Shown: positions 52,212-60,255, numbered from the stretch's first letter. The stretch: 64,000 nt of DNA from Antarcticimicrobium sp033791545 (GCA_033791545.1 JASJGL010000159.1:1-64000), one strand, 5' to 3'. Translations and numbers: made by a program. Notes: generated by a model from the letters alone, not told the origin.

Positions 52212-52850
52212 TTATGCGCGGTCCGACGGGTTGCCGGGCATCAGATCATACGGGTGTTTCCAGCCGGGCTGCTCGGAAAGCCGCGTCAGCCAGGCGTCGA
52301 TATGGGGCCAGTCGGCCCGCTCGAACCCAAAGGGCTCGGGATAATACAGATAGCCGCAACAGCTCAGATCGGCGTTGGTGATACCGTCGCCGACGATCCA
52401 GTCGCGGCCCTCAAGATGGGCGTTCAGCACCTGATAGGCGGCCTTGAGACGGCCCAGGTTGAACCCGATCACCTCGGCCGGGCGCTTGTCCTCGGGCAGG
52501 AAATTCATCAGGAACCGGGTCATGCCCGCCTGCGAGCTGAGCTTGTGGTTGTCCCAGAGCACCCAGCGCAGAACCTCGTAGCGCTCGGCATCGCTGGTGC
52601 CGCCAAACTTGCCGGACTTGTCGGTGACATATTGCTGAATCACGCCCGACTGGCTGAGGTGAAACTCACCGCCCACCATCACCGGCGCCTCGCCCAAAGC
52701 ATTGATATTCTGGCGATACTCCGGTGCGCGGGTCTCGCCGTTGAAAAAATCGACATAGACCGGCTCCCACGCCAGCCCGCTGAACTGCAACGCCAGCGCC
52801 GCCTTGTAGGAATTTCCGCTTTCGCCGAAACAATAAAGTTTGATGGTCAT
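52212..52850 (-). CDS. Glutathione S-transferase family protein
   Basis: The 212-aa product has an N-terminal thioredoxin-like domain (IKLYCFGESGNSYKAALALQFSGLAWEPVYVDFF, then the cis-Pro motif GEAPVMVGGEFHLSQSGVIQQYV). The C-terminal helical domain has RPAEVIGFNLGRLKAAYQVLNAHLEGRDWIVGDGITNADLS, with the conserved N-cap/ITNADLS motif. The substrate is unknown; its position within the fad operon may point to detoxification of oxidised lipid products. It is separated from the upstream gene by 319 bases containing two dispersed repeats. Confidence 0.9.
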   Translation of the reverse strand: MTIKLYCFGESGNSYKAALALQFSGLAWEPVYVDFFNGETRAPEYRQNINALGEAPVMVGGEFHLSQSGVIQQYVTDKSGKFGGTSDAERYEVLRWVLWDNHKLSSQAGMTRFLMNFLPEDKRPAEVIGFNLGRLKAAYQVLNAHLEGRDWIVGDGITNADLSCCGYLYYPEPFGFERADWPHIDAWLTRLSEQPGWKHPYDLMPGNPSDRA

Positions 52851-52891
52851 CTTTCAGGCCCTCCCCAGGCGCGATTGGCTGCTGTTGGAAT

Positions 52892-52914
52892 TGAGTATTT
52901 GCAACAAGAAGAAG
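52892..52914 (+). repeat. Dispersed repeat copy 3
   Basis: TGAGTATTT, GCAA, CAAGAAGAAG. Identical to the first copy at 58752 over its first 22 bases. It lies 42 bases upstream of the GST start and antisense to it. Confidence 0.75.
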
Positions 52915-53077
52915 CCGAACAGGCCGCCCCCCGGTAACGATGCCTTAACGAAGATCGGAGCATCCTGCCGCGGCGGTACAGGCTGGAGAGCCGATGACCG
53001 CACAAGGAGAAGCCCCGCCGTCCCGCCCTGTCGCGCCCCAGCAGGACAGGCACCGGATGGCGGGGTGCCCCGGGTCG

Positions 53078-53110
53078 CTTCTTCTTGTCCGAAATACTCC
53101 CGCCGGAGGC
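53078..53110 (-). repeat. Dispersed repeat copy 4
   Basis: Minus strand: GCCTCCGGCGGGAGTATTT, CGGA, CAAGAAGAAG. The first 19 bases are identical to the copy at 18168-18200. It lies 60 bases past the stop of the 70-aa gene, in sense. Confidence 0.78.
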
Positions 53111-53169
53111 TTCCAAACTCGATGCCCGGGTGCTTCGCTGCAACATCATGATCCTTCCCCGTCGCATCG

Positions 53170-53382
53170 TCACCGTTTTCGTGCGTCCAACTCGGAATTG
53201 AACTGGCGCAGCCGGAGCCCCAGACGCTCGTCATCGATGACGGCGTCGAAATTCTCGAACAGGAACGACAGCGCCTCGCCCTCGTCGAGCCCGGCATTGG
53301 CGGCAAAGGTTTTCAGCCGCCGATAGCCGTCTTCGGTCATGGCGGCGGGAAAGCGTCGGGTCAGGCGGAATCGTTTGGGCAT
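53170..53382 (-). CDS. Conserved-looking 70-aa protein in the fad operon
   Basis: The product starts MPKRFRLTRRFPAAM and continues with EDGYRRLKTFAANAGLDEGEALSFLFENFDAVIDD, a basic start followed by an amphipathic helical segment and acidic end. The RRFPAAMTEDGYRRLKTFA..AGLDEGEALSFLF pattern is faintly like ribbon-helix-helix proteins, but this is only a guess. A very good ribosome binding site (GGAGGAGACCCG) and codon use like the neighbours support a real gene. It starts 55 bases after the acyl-CoA dehydrogenase stop. Function unknown. Confidence 0.72.
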   Translation of the reverse strand: MPKRFRLTRRFPAAMTEDGYRRLKTFAANAGLDEGEALSFLFENFDAVIDDERLGLRLRQFNSELDARKR

Positions 53383-53437
53383 CGGGTCTCCTCCGGTCGC
53401 AACGGGGCCCGGGCACCTGCCCGGACCCGCGATGGGT

Positions 53438-55219
53438 TTAGAACTGCGCGGCGTCGAGCCCCATCACCGTCTCTGCGCCGCTCTCTATGCGGCTCAGGTG
53501 CAGGGCGGTGGCGGGCAGGCGGCGCGCCATATAATAGCGCCCCGTCATCACTTTGGTCTCATAAAAGGCGGCATCCGCGCCGCCCTCGGCCAGCGCTGCA
53601 TTGGCCGCCTTGGCCATCCGCGCCCACATCAGGCCAAGGCAGACATGGCCAAACATATGCATGAAATCATAGGAGCCAGAGAGCGCGTTGTTGGGGTTTT
53701 TCATGCCGTTCTGCATGAAATACATCCCCGCCGCCTGCAGATCCTTGGAGGCTTTTTTCAGCGGTTCGATAAAGTCGCGGTCATACTCCGCATCGCTGCC
53801 GCTGTTGTCCTTACAGAAGCTTTTCACCATGTCGAAGAAGGCCATCACGTGCTTGCCGCCGTCCTGCGCCAGCTTGCGGCCCACCAGATCCAGCGCCTGC
53901 ACCCCGTTGGCGCCCTCGTAGATCATCGCGATGCGGGCGTCGCGGGTATACTGCGACATGCCCCATTCCTCGATATAGCCATGGCCGCCATAGACCTGTT
54001 GCGCCTGCACGGTCATGTCATAGCCCTGATCGGTGAGAAAACCCTTGATCACCGGGGTCATCAGCGACACCAGCCCGTCGGCCGCCGCATCGCCGCCGCG
54101 ATGGGCCTGATCGATCAACATCGCGCCCCAAAGGATAAAGGCGCGGGCGCCCTCGGCAAAGCTTTTCTGATCCATCAGGCTGCGGCGGATGTCGGGATGC
54201 ACGATCAGCGGATCGGCCGGCCCGTCCGGGTTCTTGACGCCGGTGACGTCGCGGCCCTGAAGCCGATCCTTGGCATAGATCACCGCGTTCTGATAGGCGG
54301 CCTCGGCCTGGGCCAGCCCCTGCATGCCGACGCCGATCCGGGCCTCGTTCATCATGGTGAACATGGCGCGCATGCCCTTGTGTTCCTGCCCCAGCAGATA
54401 GCCCACCGCGCCGTCATAGTTCATCACGCAGGTGGAGTTGCCGTGGATCCCCATCTTTTCCTCGATCTTGCCGACCGAGACGGCGTTGCGCGCGCCGAGG
54501 CTGCCGTCCTCGTTGACCTGAACCTTGGGCACAATGAACAGCGAGACGCCCTTGATCCCGTCGGGGCCGCCGGGGATCTTGGCCAGCACCAGATGGATGA
54601 TGTTCTCGGCCATGTCGTGATCGCCAGCCGAGATGAAGATCTTTTGCCCGGTGACGCGATAGCTGCCGTCAGCCTGCGGTTCGGCCTTGGTGCGCATCAG
54701 CCCCAGATCTGTGCCGCAATGGGGTTCGGTCAGGTTCATGGTGCCGGTCCATTCGCAGGACACCATTTTCGGCAGATAGGTGGCTTTTTGCGCGTCCGAA
54801 CCATGGGCGAGGATGGCGCTGGCGGCGCCATGGGTCAGGCCCTGATACATGGTAAAGGCCTGGTTGGCAGCCGAGAACATCTCGCCCACGGCCGTGCCGA
54901 TCACATAGGGCATGTTCTGGCCGCCGAACTCCTCGGGCATGTCGAGCCCGGGCCAGCCGCCCGCCTTGACCTGCTCGAACGCAGCCTTGAAGCCGGTGGG
55001 GGTATGGACCACACCGTTTTCAAGGCGGCAGCCCTCGGTGTCTCCGACCATGTTCAGCGGCTGCAGCACGCCGGAGCTGATCTTGCCGGCCTCTTCCAGA
55101 ATGGCGTTGGTGAAATCGGCTTCCAGATCCTGATAGCCGGGAATGTCGCTCTTGGTCACGGCGAGCACATCATGCAGGATGAACTGCATATCCTTGGTGG
55201 GTGCGGTATAGCTGGGCAT
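53438..55219 (-). CDS. Acyl-CoA dehydrogenase (long form, about 600 aa)
   Basis: FAD enzyme for the first step of beta-oxidation. The 593-aa length exceeds the classical 380 aa and matches the bacterial group with an extra C-terminal domain. Features are WPGLDMPEEFGGQNMPYVIGTAV, GAASAILAHGSDAQKATYLPKMVSCEWTGTMNLTEPHCGTDLGLMRTKA, QKIFISAGDHDMAENIIHLVLA, and the catalytic-region QQVYGGHGYIEEWGMSQYTRDARIAMIYEGANGVQALDLVGRKL (Glu in YEG). The start follows GGGAGG, and a MerR gene lies 60 bases upstream in the same direction. Confidence 0.95.
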   Translation of the reverse strand: MPSYTAPTKDMQFILHDVLAVTKSDIPGYQDLEADFTNAILEEAGKISSGVLQPLNMVGDTEGCRLENGVVHTPTGFKAAFEQVKAGGWPGLDMPEEFGGQNMPYVIGTAVGEMFSAANQAFTMYQGLTHGAASAILAHGSDAQKATYLPKMVSCEWTGTMNLTEPHCGTDLGLMRTKAEPQADGSYRVTGQKIFISAGDHDMAENIIHLVLAKIPGGPDGIKGVSLFIVPKVQVNEDGSLGARNAVSVGKIEEKMGIHGNSTCVMNYDGAVGYLLGQEHKGMRAMFTMMNEARIGVGMQGLAQAEAAYQNAVIYAKDRLQGRDVTGVKNPDGPADPLIVHPDIRRSLMDQKSFAEGARAFILWGAMLIDQAHRGGDAAADGLVSLMTPVIKGFLTDQGYDMTVQAQQVYGGHGYIEEWGMSQYTRDARIAMIYEGANGVQALDLVGRKLAQDGGKHVMAFFDMVKSFCKDNSGSDAEYDRDFIEPLKKASKDLQAAGMYFMQNGMKNPNNALSGSYDFMHMFGHVCLGLMWARMAKAANAALAEGGADAAFYETKVMTGRYYMARRLPATALHLSRIESGAETVMGLDAAQF

Positions 55220-55279
55220 GTCGGGCCTCCCTCAGAATTTCGGTATGGTCGGTATGGGGTTGTATCGGGTCGGGCGGGT

Positions 55280-55681
55280 CTATTCGGCCGCCTTGCGGGT
55301 TTCGGTCATCGAAGCAATCACGCGCTCGCCCCATTTGAGTTGCGCTTGCAGATCGGTGATCGCGTGGTCCAGTTCGGCGCGCTGATGCTCCATGTCGCTC
55401 AGGCGGTCGCGCGCGATGTCATAGGTGCGCGACAACTGGGTCAGCTGCTGGTCGCCGACATAATACAGATCGAGCAACTGGCGGATCTCTTCAAGGCTGA
55501 AGCCAAAGCGTTTGCCGCGCAGGATCAGCTTCAGCCGGGCGCGGTCGCGTTTGGTGAACAGCCGCTTCTGACCCTGACGTTCGGGGAACAGAAGCTCTTT
55601 TGATTCGTAAAACCGCAGGGTGCGCGGGGTCACGTCATAGGCATCGCACATCTCGCGGATCGTCATCAGCTTTTTTGTCAT
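55280..55681 (-). CDS. MerR-family transcriptional regulator (first)
   Basis: The 133-aa product has a MerR winged HTH (about 5-75, LMTIREMCDAYDVTPRTLRFYESKELLFPERQGQKRLFTKRDRARLKLILRGKRFGFSLEEIRQLLDLY) and a C-terminal coiled-coil dimer helix (about 85-125). It has no metal-binding Cys, and such MerR proteins with KRFGFSLEEIRQLLDLY control fatty or branched-chain acyl-CoA catabolism (LiuR-like). It is the first gene of the fad operon. An operator-like ACGTTTACGT palindrome lies 81 bases upstream. Confidence 0.9.
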   Translation of the reverse strand: MTKKLMTIREMCDAYDVTPRTLRFYESKELLFPERQGQKRLFTKRDRARLKLILRGKRFGFSLEEIRQLLDLYYVGDQQLTQLSRTYDIARDRLSDMEHQRAELDHAITDLQAQLKWGERVIASMTETRKAAE

Positions 55682-55761
55682 CTTCGGTCTCTCGACGTCG
55701 GGGGCGCGCAGGTTTCTCTGTCTGAGATCTGTGCGGTCATGGGCTAGCATACAACAAGATG

Positions 55762-55777
55762 TTGACGTTTACGTAAC
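55762..55777. promoter_or_regulatory. LiuR-like MerR operator candidate
   Basis: TTGACGTTTACGTAAC is a near-palindrome (GTTACGTAAACGTCAA on the other strand). It resembles the TTGACGTNNACGTAAA-type sites described for LiuR/related MerR regulators of acyl-CoA degradation. It lies 81 bases upstream of the first MerR gene. Confidence 0.6.
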
Positions 55778-55796
55778 CCATACGTTGCGTCACTTT

Positions 55797-55819
55797 CGCC
55801 GTGACGTGAGATCACGGCG
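55797..55819. promoter_or_regulatory. Perfect inverted repeat between the two MerR genes
   Basis: CGCCGTGA (55797-55804), spacer CGTGAGA, TCACGGCG (55812-55819). An 8+8 base perfect dyad in the 261-base gap. It could be a second operator or the end hairpin of the second MerR gene, which stops at 55943. Confidence 0.5.
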
Positions 55820-55942
55820 CCGATCCGGAAAGAGCGAACCCCATGCAGACGGATTCAGCGCTTTCACACTGAATTCGTTGATGAAATTCTGGAAATGGGC
55901 GCTTGCTGCGGTCTGGTGCCTAGCCCGACCCGGAGCTGTGGC

Positions 55943-56311
55943 TCAGGCCAAGCTGCGCAGGATGTCTTTGCGCAGCTGCGCCAACTCGCTCAGCGCCTCT
56001 TCGGTCTGGACCTGCTGCTCCTGCAGGGCCTTGGTCTGGCGATCCGCCATCTCGATAAAGGCGGCAAGCTGCGCCTGCGTGCCCTCGTTTTCATAGATCA
56101 GCAACCACTGGCGGATCTCTTCAAGTTGAAAGCCGAACTTGCGGCCGCGCATGATCAAGGTCATGCGGGCCCGTTCGCGCGGGCCATAGTAGCGGGACCG
56201 TCCCTCGCGCTCGGGCGTCAAAAGCTCGATATATTCGTAATACCTCAAGGTACGCGGAGTCACATCGAACTCTGTGCACATTTCCTTGAACGACAAGCGA
56301 TGATCAGACAT
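55943..56311 (-). CDS. MerR-family transcriptional regulator (second)
   Basis: The 122-aa product has a MerR HTH (about 5-75, RLSFKEMCTEFDVTPRTLRYYEYIELLTPEREGRSRYYGPRERARMTLIMRGRKFGFQLEEIRQWLLIY) and a C-terminal dimer helix (ADRQTKALQEQQVQTEEALSELAQLRKDIL). It is a paralogue of the first MerR protein (shared TPRTLR.YE, RGKRFGF/RGRKFGF, LEEIRQ). No Cys metal ligands are in the sensor region. It starts after GGGAGAAAG and diverges from the thioesterase operon across a 122-base gap. Confidence 0.9.
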   Translation of the reverse strand: MSDHRLSFKEMCTEFDVTPRTLRYYEYIELLTPEREGRSRYYGPRERARMTLIMRGRKFGFQLEEIRQWLLIYENEGTQAQLAAFIEMADRQTKALQEQQVQTEEALSELAQLRKDILRSLA

Positions 56312-56433
56312 TCATCTTTCTCCCACGCGGCGCAACTTATGGCGACGTAGCAGCAAGCGCAATGCCCCCGGGGCTTGCACTTGGCGCATGGGGAGGATGA
56401 TATAGGCCGAAAGCCGAGACAGGAGCATTCCCC

Positions 56434-56853
56434 GTGATCGACAAGGTCAAAATAGCGCGACAATTCATCGAAGCGGTCCCCCATGCCAGCGCGCTGGGCA
56501 TGGAGCTGACCGAGATTGATGACGGGCGTGCGGTGATCAGCATGCCCTATGACAAGCGCCTTGTGGGCGATCCCGAAACCGGGGTGATTCATGGCGGCGC
56601 GGTGTCGGCGATGATGGACACCTGCTGTGGCGCGGCGGTAATGAGCCACCCGTCCGCCCCCGGCGGCACCGCCACCATGGACCTGCGCATCGACTATATG
56701 CGTGCGGCCACTCCGGGGCAGCGCATCACCACCACCGCCACCTGCTATCACATCACCCGCAGCGTCGCCTTTGTTCGTGCCACCGCGGTGGACGATGACG
56801 CCGAGCGTCCCGTCGCCACCGCAACCGGCACCTTTACCGTGGAGAAACGCTGA
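56434..56853 (+). CDS. PaaI-type hotdog thioesterase (first)
   Basis: The 139-aa product has the hotdog fold signatures: ALGMELTEIDDGRAVISMPYD, GVIHGGAVSAMMDTCCGAAVMSH (HGG motif and catalytic Asp), ATMDLRIDYMRAATPGQRI and FVRATAVDDD. It likely hydrolyses an acyl- or aryl-CoA. It starts at a GTG preceded by ACAGGAG. The stop overlaps the next start (TGATG), so it is coupled to the second thioesterase. Confidence 0.92.
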   Translation: MIDKVKIARQFIEAVPHASALGMELTEIDDGRAVISMPYDKRLVGDPETGVIHGGAVSAMMDTCCGAAVMSHPSAPGGTATMDLRIDYMRAATPGQRITTTATCYHITRSVAFVRATAVDDDAERPVATATGTFTVEKR

Positions 56854-57377
56854 TGGCCCGTCCCCGTCCGGAACCGATTCAGGTGGTCAAACAGCGCCGC
56901 GACTCGGCGCTCAAGGCGCTGGTCGACGCGGTGCCCTATATCCGCTTTCTCGGCATCGAGTTTGATCGTCGAGGCGATGAGCTGACCGCGGTTCTGAATT
57001 ACGACGACAAGCTGATCGGCAACCCGTTTCTGCCGGCGCTGCACGGCGGTGCCACGGCGGCCTTTCTGGAGGTGACGGCGATCATCGCGCTGGGCTGGGC
57101 GCAGGTCTGGCCGCAGATCGAAAGTGGCGCGCTGGACCCGCAGGACATCGCCGCAGGCCGACTGCCGCGAATGCCGAAGACGATTGATTTCACGGTCGAT
57201 TACCTGCGCTCGGGCCTGCCGCGTGACGCCTATGCACGGGCGACGATCAACCGCTCGGGGCGCCGCTATGCCTCGGTTCAGGTGGCAGCCTGGCAGGACC
57301 ATCATGACAAGCTCTATGCCCAGGCGACCGGCCATTTCCTGATGGCACCGCCGCCGCCGGCGGACGAGACCGCGTGA
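56853..57377 (+). CDS. PaaI-type hotdog thioesterase (second)
   Basis: The 174-aa protein has a hotdog domain (about 30-165): FLGIEFDRRGDELTAVLNYDDKLIGN, ALHGGATAAFLEVTAIIAL (HGG motif with Glu in place of the usual Asp), and KTIDFTVDYLRSGLPRDAYARATI. It may pair with the first thioesterase as a heteromer, given the one-base coding overlap. It ends with an alanine/proline tail overlapping the MATE start. The substrate is unknown. Confidence 0.9.
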   Translation: MARPRPEPIQVVKQRRDSALKALVDAVPYIRFLGIEFDRRGDELTAVLNYDDKLIGNPFLPALHGGATAAFLEVTAIIALGWAQVWPQIESGALDPQDIAAGRLPRMPKTIDFTVDYLRSGLPRDAYARATINRSGRRYASVQVAAWQDHHDKLYAQATGHFLMAPPPPADETA

Positions 57378-58705
57378 CGCAGACCACCCCCGCGACGCTG
57401 GGGCAGATCACCCATACCCGGGTGCTGCGAATCGCGATCCCCATCGTATTGTCGAATATCACCGTGCCGGTGCTGGGCGCGGTCGATACCGGTGTGGTTG
57501 GCCAGCTGGGTCTGCCCGGCCCGATCGGGGCGGTGGGGCTGGGGGCGATCATCCTCTCGGCGGTCTATTGGATCTTTGGATTTCTGCGCATGGGGACCGT
57601 CGGTCTGACCAGTCAGGCGCTGGGGGCCGGGGATCGGGGCGAGGTCTCGGCTCTGCTGACCCGGGCGCTGCTGATCGGTGTGGCGGGCGGCGCGGCGCTG
57701 ATCGTGTTGCAGGTGCCGCTGTTCTGGGCGGCGCTGCGCGCGGCCCCCGCCACCGCCGAGGTCGAGGCGCTGAGCACCGGCTATATGCGGGTGCGGATCT
57801 GGTCGGCCCCGGCGGCGATCGCGATTTATGGCATCACCGGCTGGCTGATCGCGCAGGAGCGCACCCGCGCGGTGCTGTTGTTACAGCTGTGGATGAACGG
57901 GCTGAATGTCGTGCTCGACCTGTGGTTCGTGCTCGGGCTGGACTGGGGGGTGCAGGGCGTGGCCATCGCCACCTTTCTCGCCGAATGGTCGGGGCTGGCG
58001 CTGGGCCTGTGGTTCTGCCGCGCCGCCTTTGCCCGGCCCGGCTGGCGCGATCCGGCGCTGGTGTTCGAACCGGCCCGGCTCAAGCACATGATGGCGGTGA
58101 ACGGGGATATCCTGATCCGGTCGCTGCTGTTGCAGGCGATGTTCGTCAGCTTCCTGTTCATCGGCTCGGGCTTTGGCGACGTGACGCTGGCGGCCAATCA
58201 GGTGCTGATGCAGTTCCTGACCTTTTCCGCCTTTGCGCTCGACGGGTTCGCCTTTACCGCCGAGACGCTGGTGGGCCAGGCGATGGGGGCGCGCGCCCGT
58301 GACCGGATCCGCCGCGCCGCGCTGATGACCGGCGGCTGGGGGCTGGGCAGCGTGCTGGTGCTGTCTCTGGTCTTTGCCACTGCGGGCGGCGCGATCATCG
58401 ACCTGATGACCACCGCGCCCGAGGTCCGGGTGCAGGCGCGCGTCTTTCTTGGCTATGCGGTCGCGGCGCCGCTGGCCGGTGTGGCGGCCTTCATGCTGGA
58501 CGGGATCTTCATCGGCGCCACCGCGTCACGGGACATGCGCAACATGATGGCGGTCAGCTTTGCCATCTATGCCGCCGCGCTGGCCCTGCTGGTGCCGACA
58601 CTCGGCAATCACGGGCTATGGCTGGCGCTGCTTATCTCGTTCGTTGCGCGCGCGGTCACACTTGGGCTGCGCTATCCGGCGTTGGAGGCGCGGGCATCCG
58701 GGTAG
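57374..58705 (+). CDS. MATE-family efflux transporter
   Basis: The 443-aa product has twelve predicted hydrophobic helices in two MatE repeats. Visible are RIAIPIVLSNITVPVLGAVDTGVVGQLG, FLRMGTVGLTSQALGAGDRGE, and in the second half LLLQAMFVSFLFIGSGFGDVTLAANQVLMQF with FALDGFAFTAETLVGQAMGARA. It is of the DinF-like group with Na+ or H+ coupling. The GTG start overlaps the second thioesterase stop, so the three genes form one operon. Confidence 0.92.
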   Translation: MTQTTPATLGQITHTRVLRIAIPIVLSNITVPVLGAVDTGVVGQLGLPGPIGAVGLGAIILSAVYWIFGFLRMGTVGLTSQALGAGDRGEVSALLTRALLIGVAGGAALIVLQVPLFWAALRAAPATAEVEALSTGYMRVRIWSAPAAIAIYGITGWLIAQERTRAVLLLQLWMNGLNVVLDLWFVLGLDWGVQGVAIATFLAEWSGLALGLWFCRAAFARPGWRDPALVFEPARLKHMMAVNGDILIRSLLLQAMFVSFLFIGSGFGDVTLAANQVLMQFLTFSAFALDGFAFTAETLVGQAMGARARDRIRRAALMTGGWGLGSVLVLSLVFATAGGAIIDLMTTAPEVRVQARVFLGYAVAAPLAGVAAFMLDGIFIGATASRDMRNMMAVSFAIYAAALALLVPTLGNHGLWLALLISFVARAVTLGLRYPALEARASG

Positions 58706-58751
58706 GGGCCCCGGATCTTCCCGCGGCGTCGAGGCGGTGGGGTTTGCAAGT

Positions 58752-58797
58752 TGAGTATTTGCAACAAGAAGAAATGAGTATTTGAAACAAGAAGAAG
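58752..58797 (+). repeat. Dispersed repeat copies 5 and 6 in tandem
   Basis: The first reads TGAGTATTT, GCAA, CAAGAAGAA (58752-58773); the second TGAGTATTT, GAAA, CAAGAAGAAG (58775-58797). They lie 47 bases past the MATE stop and in the same sense. Confidence 0.8.
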
Positions 58798-58855
58798 CTG
58801 CCACGGAAGGACGTGGCGCGCGCGGCTCTGCCCGACGCCTGAGCCGCAATCGGGA

Positions 58856-59200
58856 TCAGAGCAACTGTAACACCTTTTCCGGCGGGCGGCCGATGACGGC
58901 GCGCTCGCCCGAGATTGCCAGCGGCCGTTCGATCAGGATCGGATGATCCGCCATCGCGGCCATCAGCCGGGCGTCGTCATCACCCTTGGACAAGCCAAGC
59001 TCCTTGAACAGCGCTTCGCCGGGGCGCATCATCTCGATCACCGGTGGCGTGCCTAGCGCAGCGCGGGCGGCGGCGAGCTCTGCGGCGCTGGGCGCGTCTT
59101 CAAGGTAGCGCCGGATCTGGACCTCGACGCCGCGCTCTTGCAGCAGCGCCAGAGCCTGACGCGATTTCGAACAGCGCGGGTTGTGCCAGTATTCGATCAT
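58856..59200 (-). CDS. ArsC-family (arsenate reductase-like) protein
   Basis: The 114-aa thioredoxin-fold product begins MIEYWHNPRCSKSRQALALLQE with the catalytic Cys in NPRCSKSR, and has RRYLEDAPSAAELAAA, and ILIERPLAISGERAVIGRPPEKVLQLL with the three-Arg anion pocket (ERPL, GERA, GRP). This is the glutaredoxin-coupled ArsC or the related YffB/Spx class; no other ars genes are nearby, so arsenate reduction is unproven. The ATG at 59200 overlaps the pyrD stop (ATGA). Confidence 0.88.
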   Translation of the reverse strand: MIEYWHNPRCSKSRQALALLQERGVEVQIRRYLEDAPSAAELAAARAALGTPPVIEMMRPGEALFKELGLSKGDDDARLMAAMADHPILIERPLAISGERAVIGRPPEKVLQLL

Positions 59201-60255
59201 AGCCAATCCTCTCGGCTGGTGCCGACGGCCTCGGCGACGTTTGCGAACCCGTCCCGCGCCAGCAAGGCGTCGAGCCCGGCGGTGATCTCGCGCACCAGGC
59301 TCATGCCCTGATAGACCAGCGCGGTATAAAGCTGCACGGCGCTGGCCCCGGCGCGGATCTTGGCATAGGCCTGCTCGGGTGAAGAAATGCCGCCGACCCC
59401 GATCAGCGGGACCTGCCCCTCGGTCAGGGTGCTGAGACGCGCCAAAACGCGGGTGGAGCTCTCAAAAAGCGGCGCACCAGAAAGTCCGCCGGCCTCGTCG
59501 CGTTGGGCGCTGCTCAGCCCGTCTCGCGACAGCGTGGTATTGGTGGCGATGATGGCGTCCACCCGGCTGGCACGCGCCACATCGGCGATATCGACCAGCT
59601 CATCCTCGCTTAGATCCGGCGCGATCTTGAGAAACACCGGGATCGGGCGCGCCAGCGCATCGCGTGCCCCCATCACCCCTGCCAACAACACTGAAAGCGC
59701 CGCCTTGCCCTGCAGATCGCGCAGTTTCTCGGTGTTGGGGGAGGAGACATTGACGGTCGCGAAATCCAGATGCGCGCCGCAATGGGCCAGCACCCGGGCG
59801 AAATCACCGGCGCGGTCGGCGCTGTCCTTGTTGGCCCCCAGATTGAGGCCGATCACCGCGTCTTTCGGACGTGTCGCCAACCGCGCGGCGATCACCTCCA
59901 TGCCGTCGTTGTTGAAGCCGAAGCGGTTGATCACGGCGCGATCCTCGGTCAGGCGGAACAGGCGCGGTTTCGGGGTGCCGGGCTGCGGGCGCGGGGTGGC
60001 TGCCCCGACCTCGATAAACCCGAAGCCGCAGCGGGACAGCGCGGACAGCACCTCGGCGTTCTTGTCATAACCCGCCGCCAGACCAACCGGGTTGGGCAGT
60101 GCGATCCCCGCAAGCTTCGTGCGCAGACGCGGCGAGGTCAGGGGGCCGGGGGTGGGCACCAGACCCATCTTCAGCGCCTTGATCGACAGCCCGTGCGCGA
60201 TCTCGGGGTCGACCCGGTGCAACAGCGCCAGCCCGGCCTTTTCCACCAGCGTCAC
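59197..60255 (-). CDS. pyrD: Dihydroorotate dehydrogenase, quinone-linked (class 2)
   Basis: Membrane-associated FMN enzyme of pyrimidine synthesis. The 352-aa protein has the class 2 N-terminal extension (EKAGLALLHRVDPEIAHGLSIKALKMGL) and NPVGLAAGYDKNAEVLSAL, GFIEVGAATPRPQPGTPKPRLFRL, VNVSSPNTEKLRDLQG (catalytic Ser region), and IIATNTTLSRDGLSS. It starts at a GTG preceded by GGAGGAG and overlaps the DUF952 stop by 4 bases and the ArsC start at the other end. Confidence 0.96.
   Translation of the reverse strand: MTLVEKAGLALLHRVDPEIAHGLSIKALKMGLVPTPGPLTSPRLRTKLAGIALPNPVGLAAGYDKNAEVLSALSRCGFGFIEVGAATPRPQPGTPKPRLFRLTEDRAVINRFGFNNDGMEVIAARLATRPKDAVIGLNLGANKDSADRAGDFARVLAHCGAHLDFATVNVSSPNTEKLRDLQGKAALSVLLAGVMGARDALARPIPVFLKIAPDLSEDELVDIADVARASRVDAIIATNTTLSRDGLSSAQRDEAGGLSGAPLFESSTRVLARLSTLTEGQVPLIGVGGISSPEQAYAKIRAGASAVQLYTALVYQGMSLVREITAGLDALLARDGFANVAEAVGTSREDWL

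Larger units (their letters stand above)
52851..53169. other. Gap in the fad operon carrying two opposed dispersed repeats
   Basis: 319 bases without a credible gene, between the GST start and the stop of the 70-aa gene. It holds one plus-strand repeat (52892-52914) and one minus-strand repeat (53078-53110), pointing towards each other. If the fad genes form one transcript, this region is transcribed; otherwise it contains the GST promoter. Confidence 0.6.

Noticed and set aside
52840..53151. Plus-strand ORF in the fad operon gap
   Set aside because: It overlaps the GST start and runs through two dispersed repeats; no ribosome binding site or similarity is seen.
58856..59200. Arsenic resistance operon
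   Set aside because: Only one ArsC-like gene is present, embedded in a pyrD operon, with no arsR, arsB or acr3 nearby; the protein may not act on arsenate.
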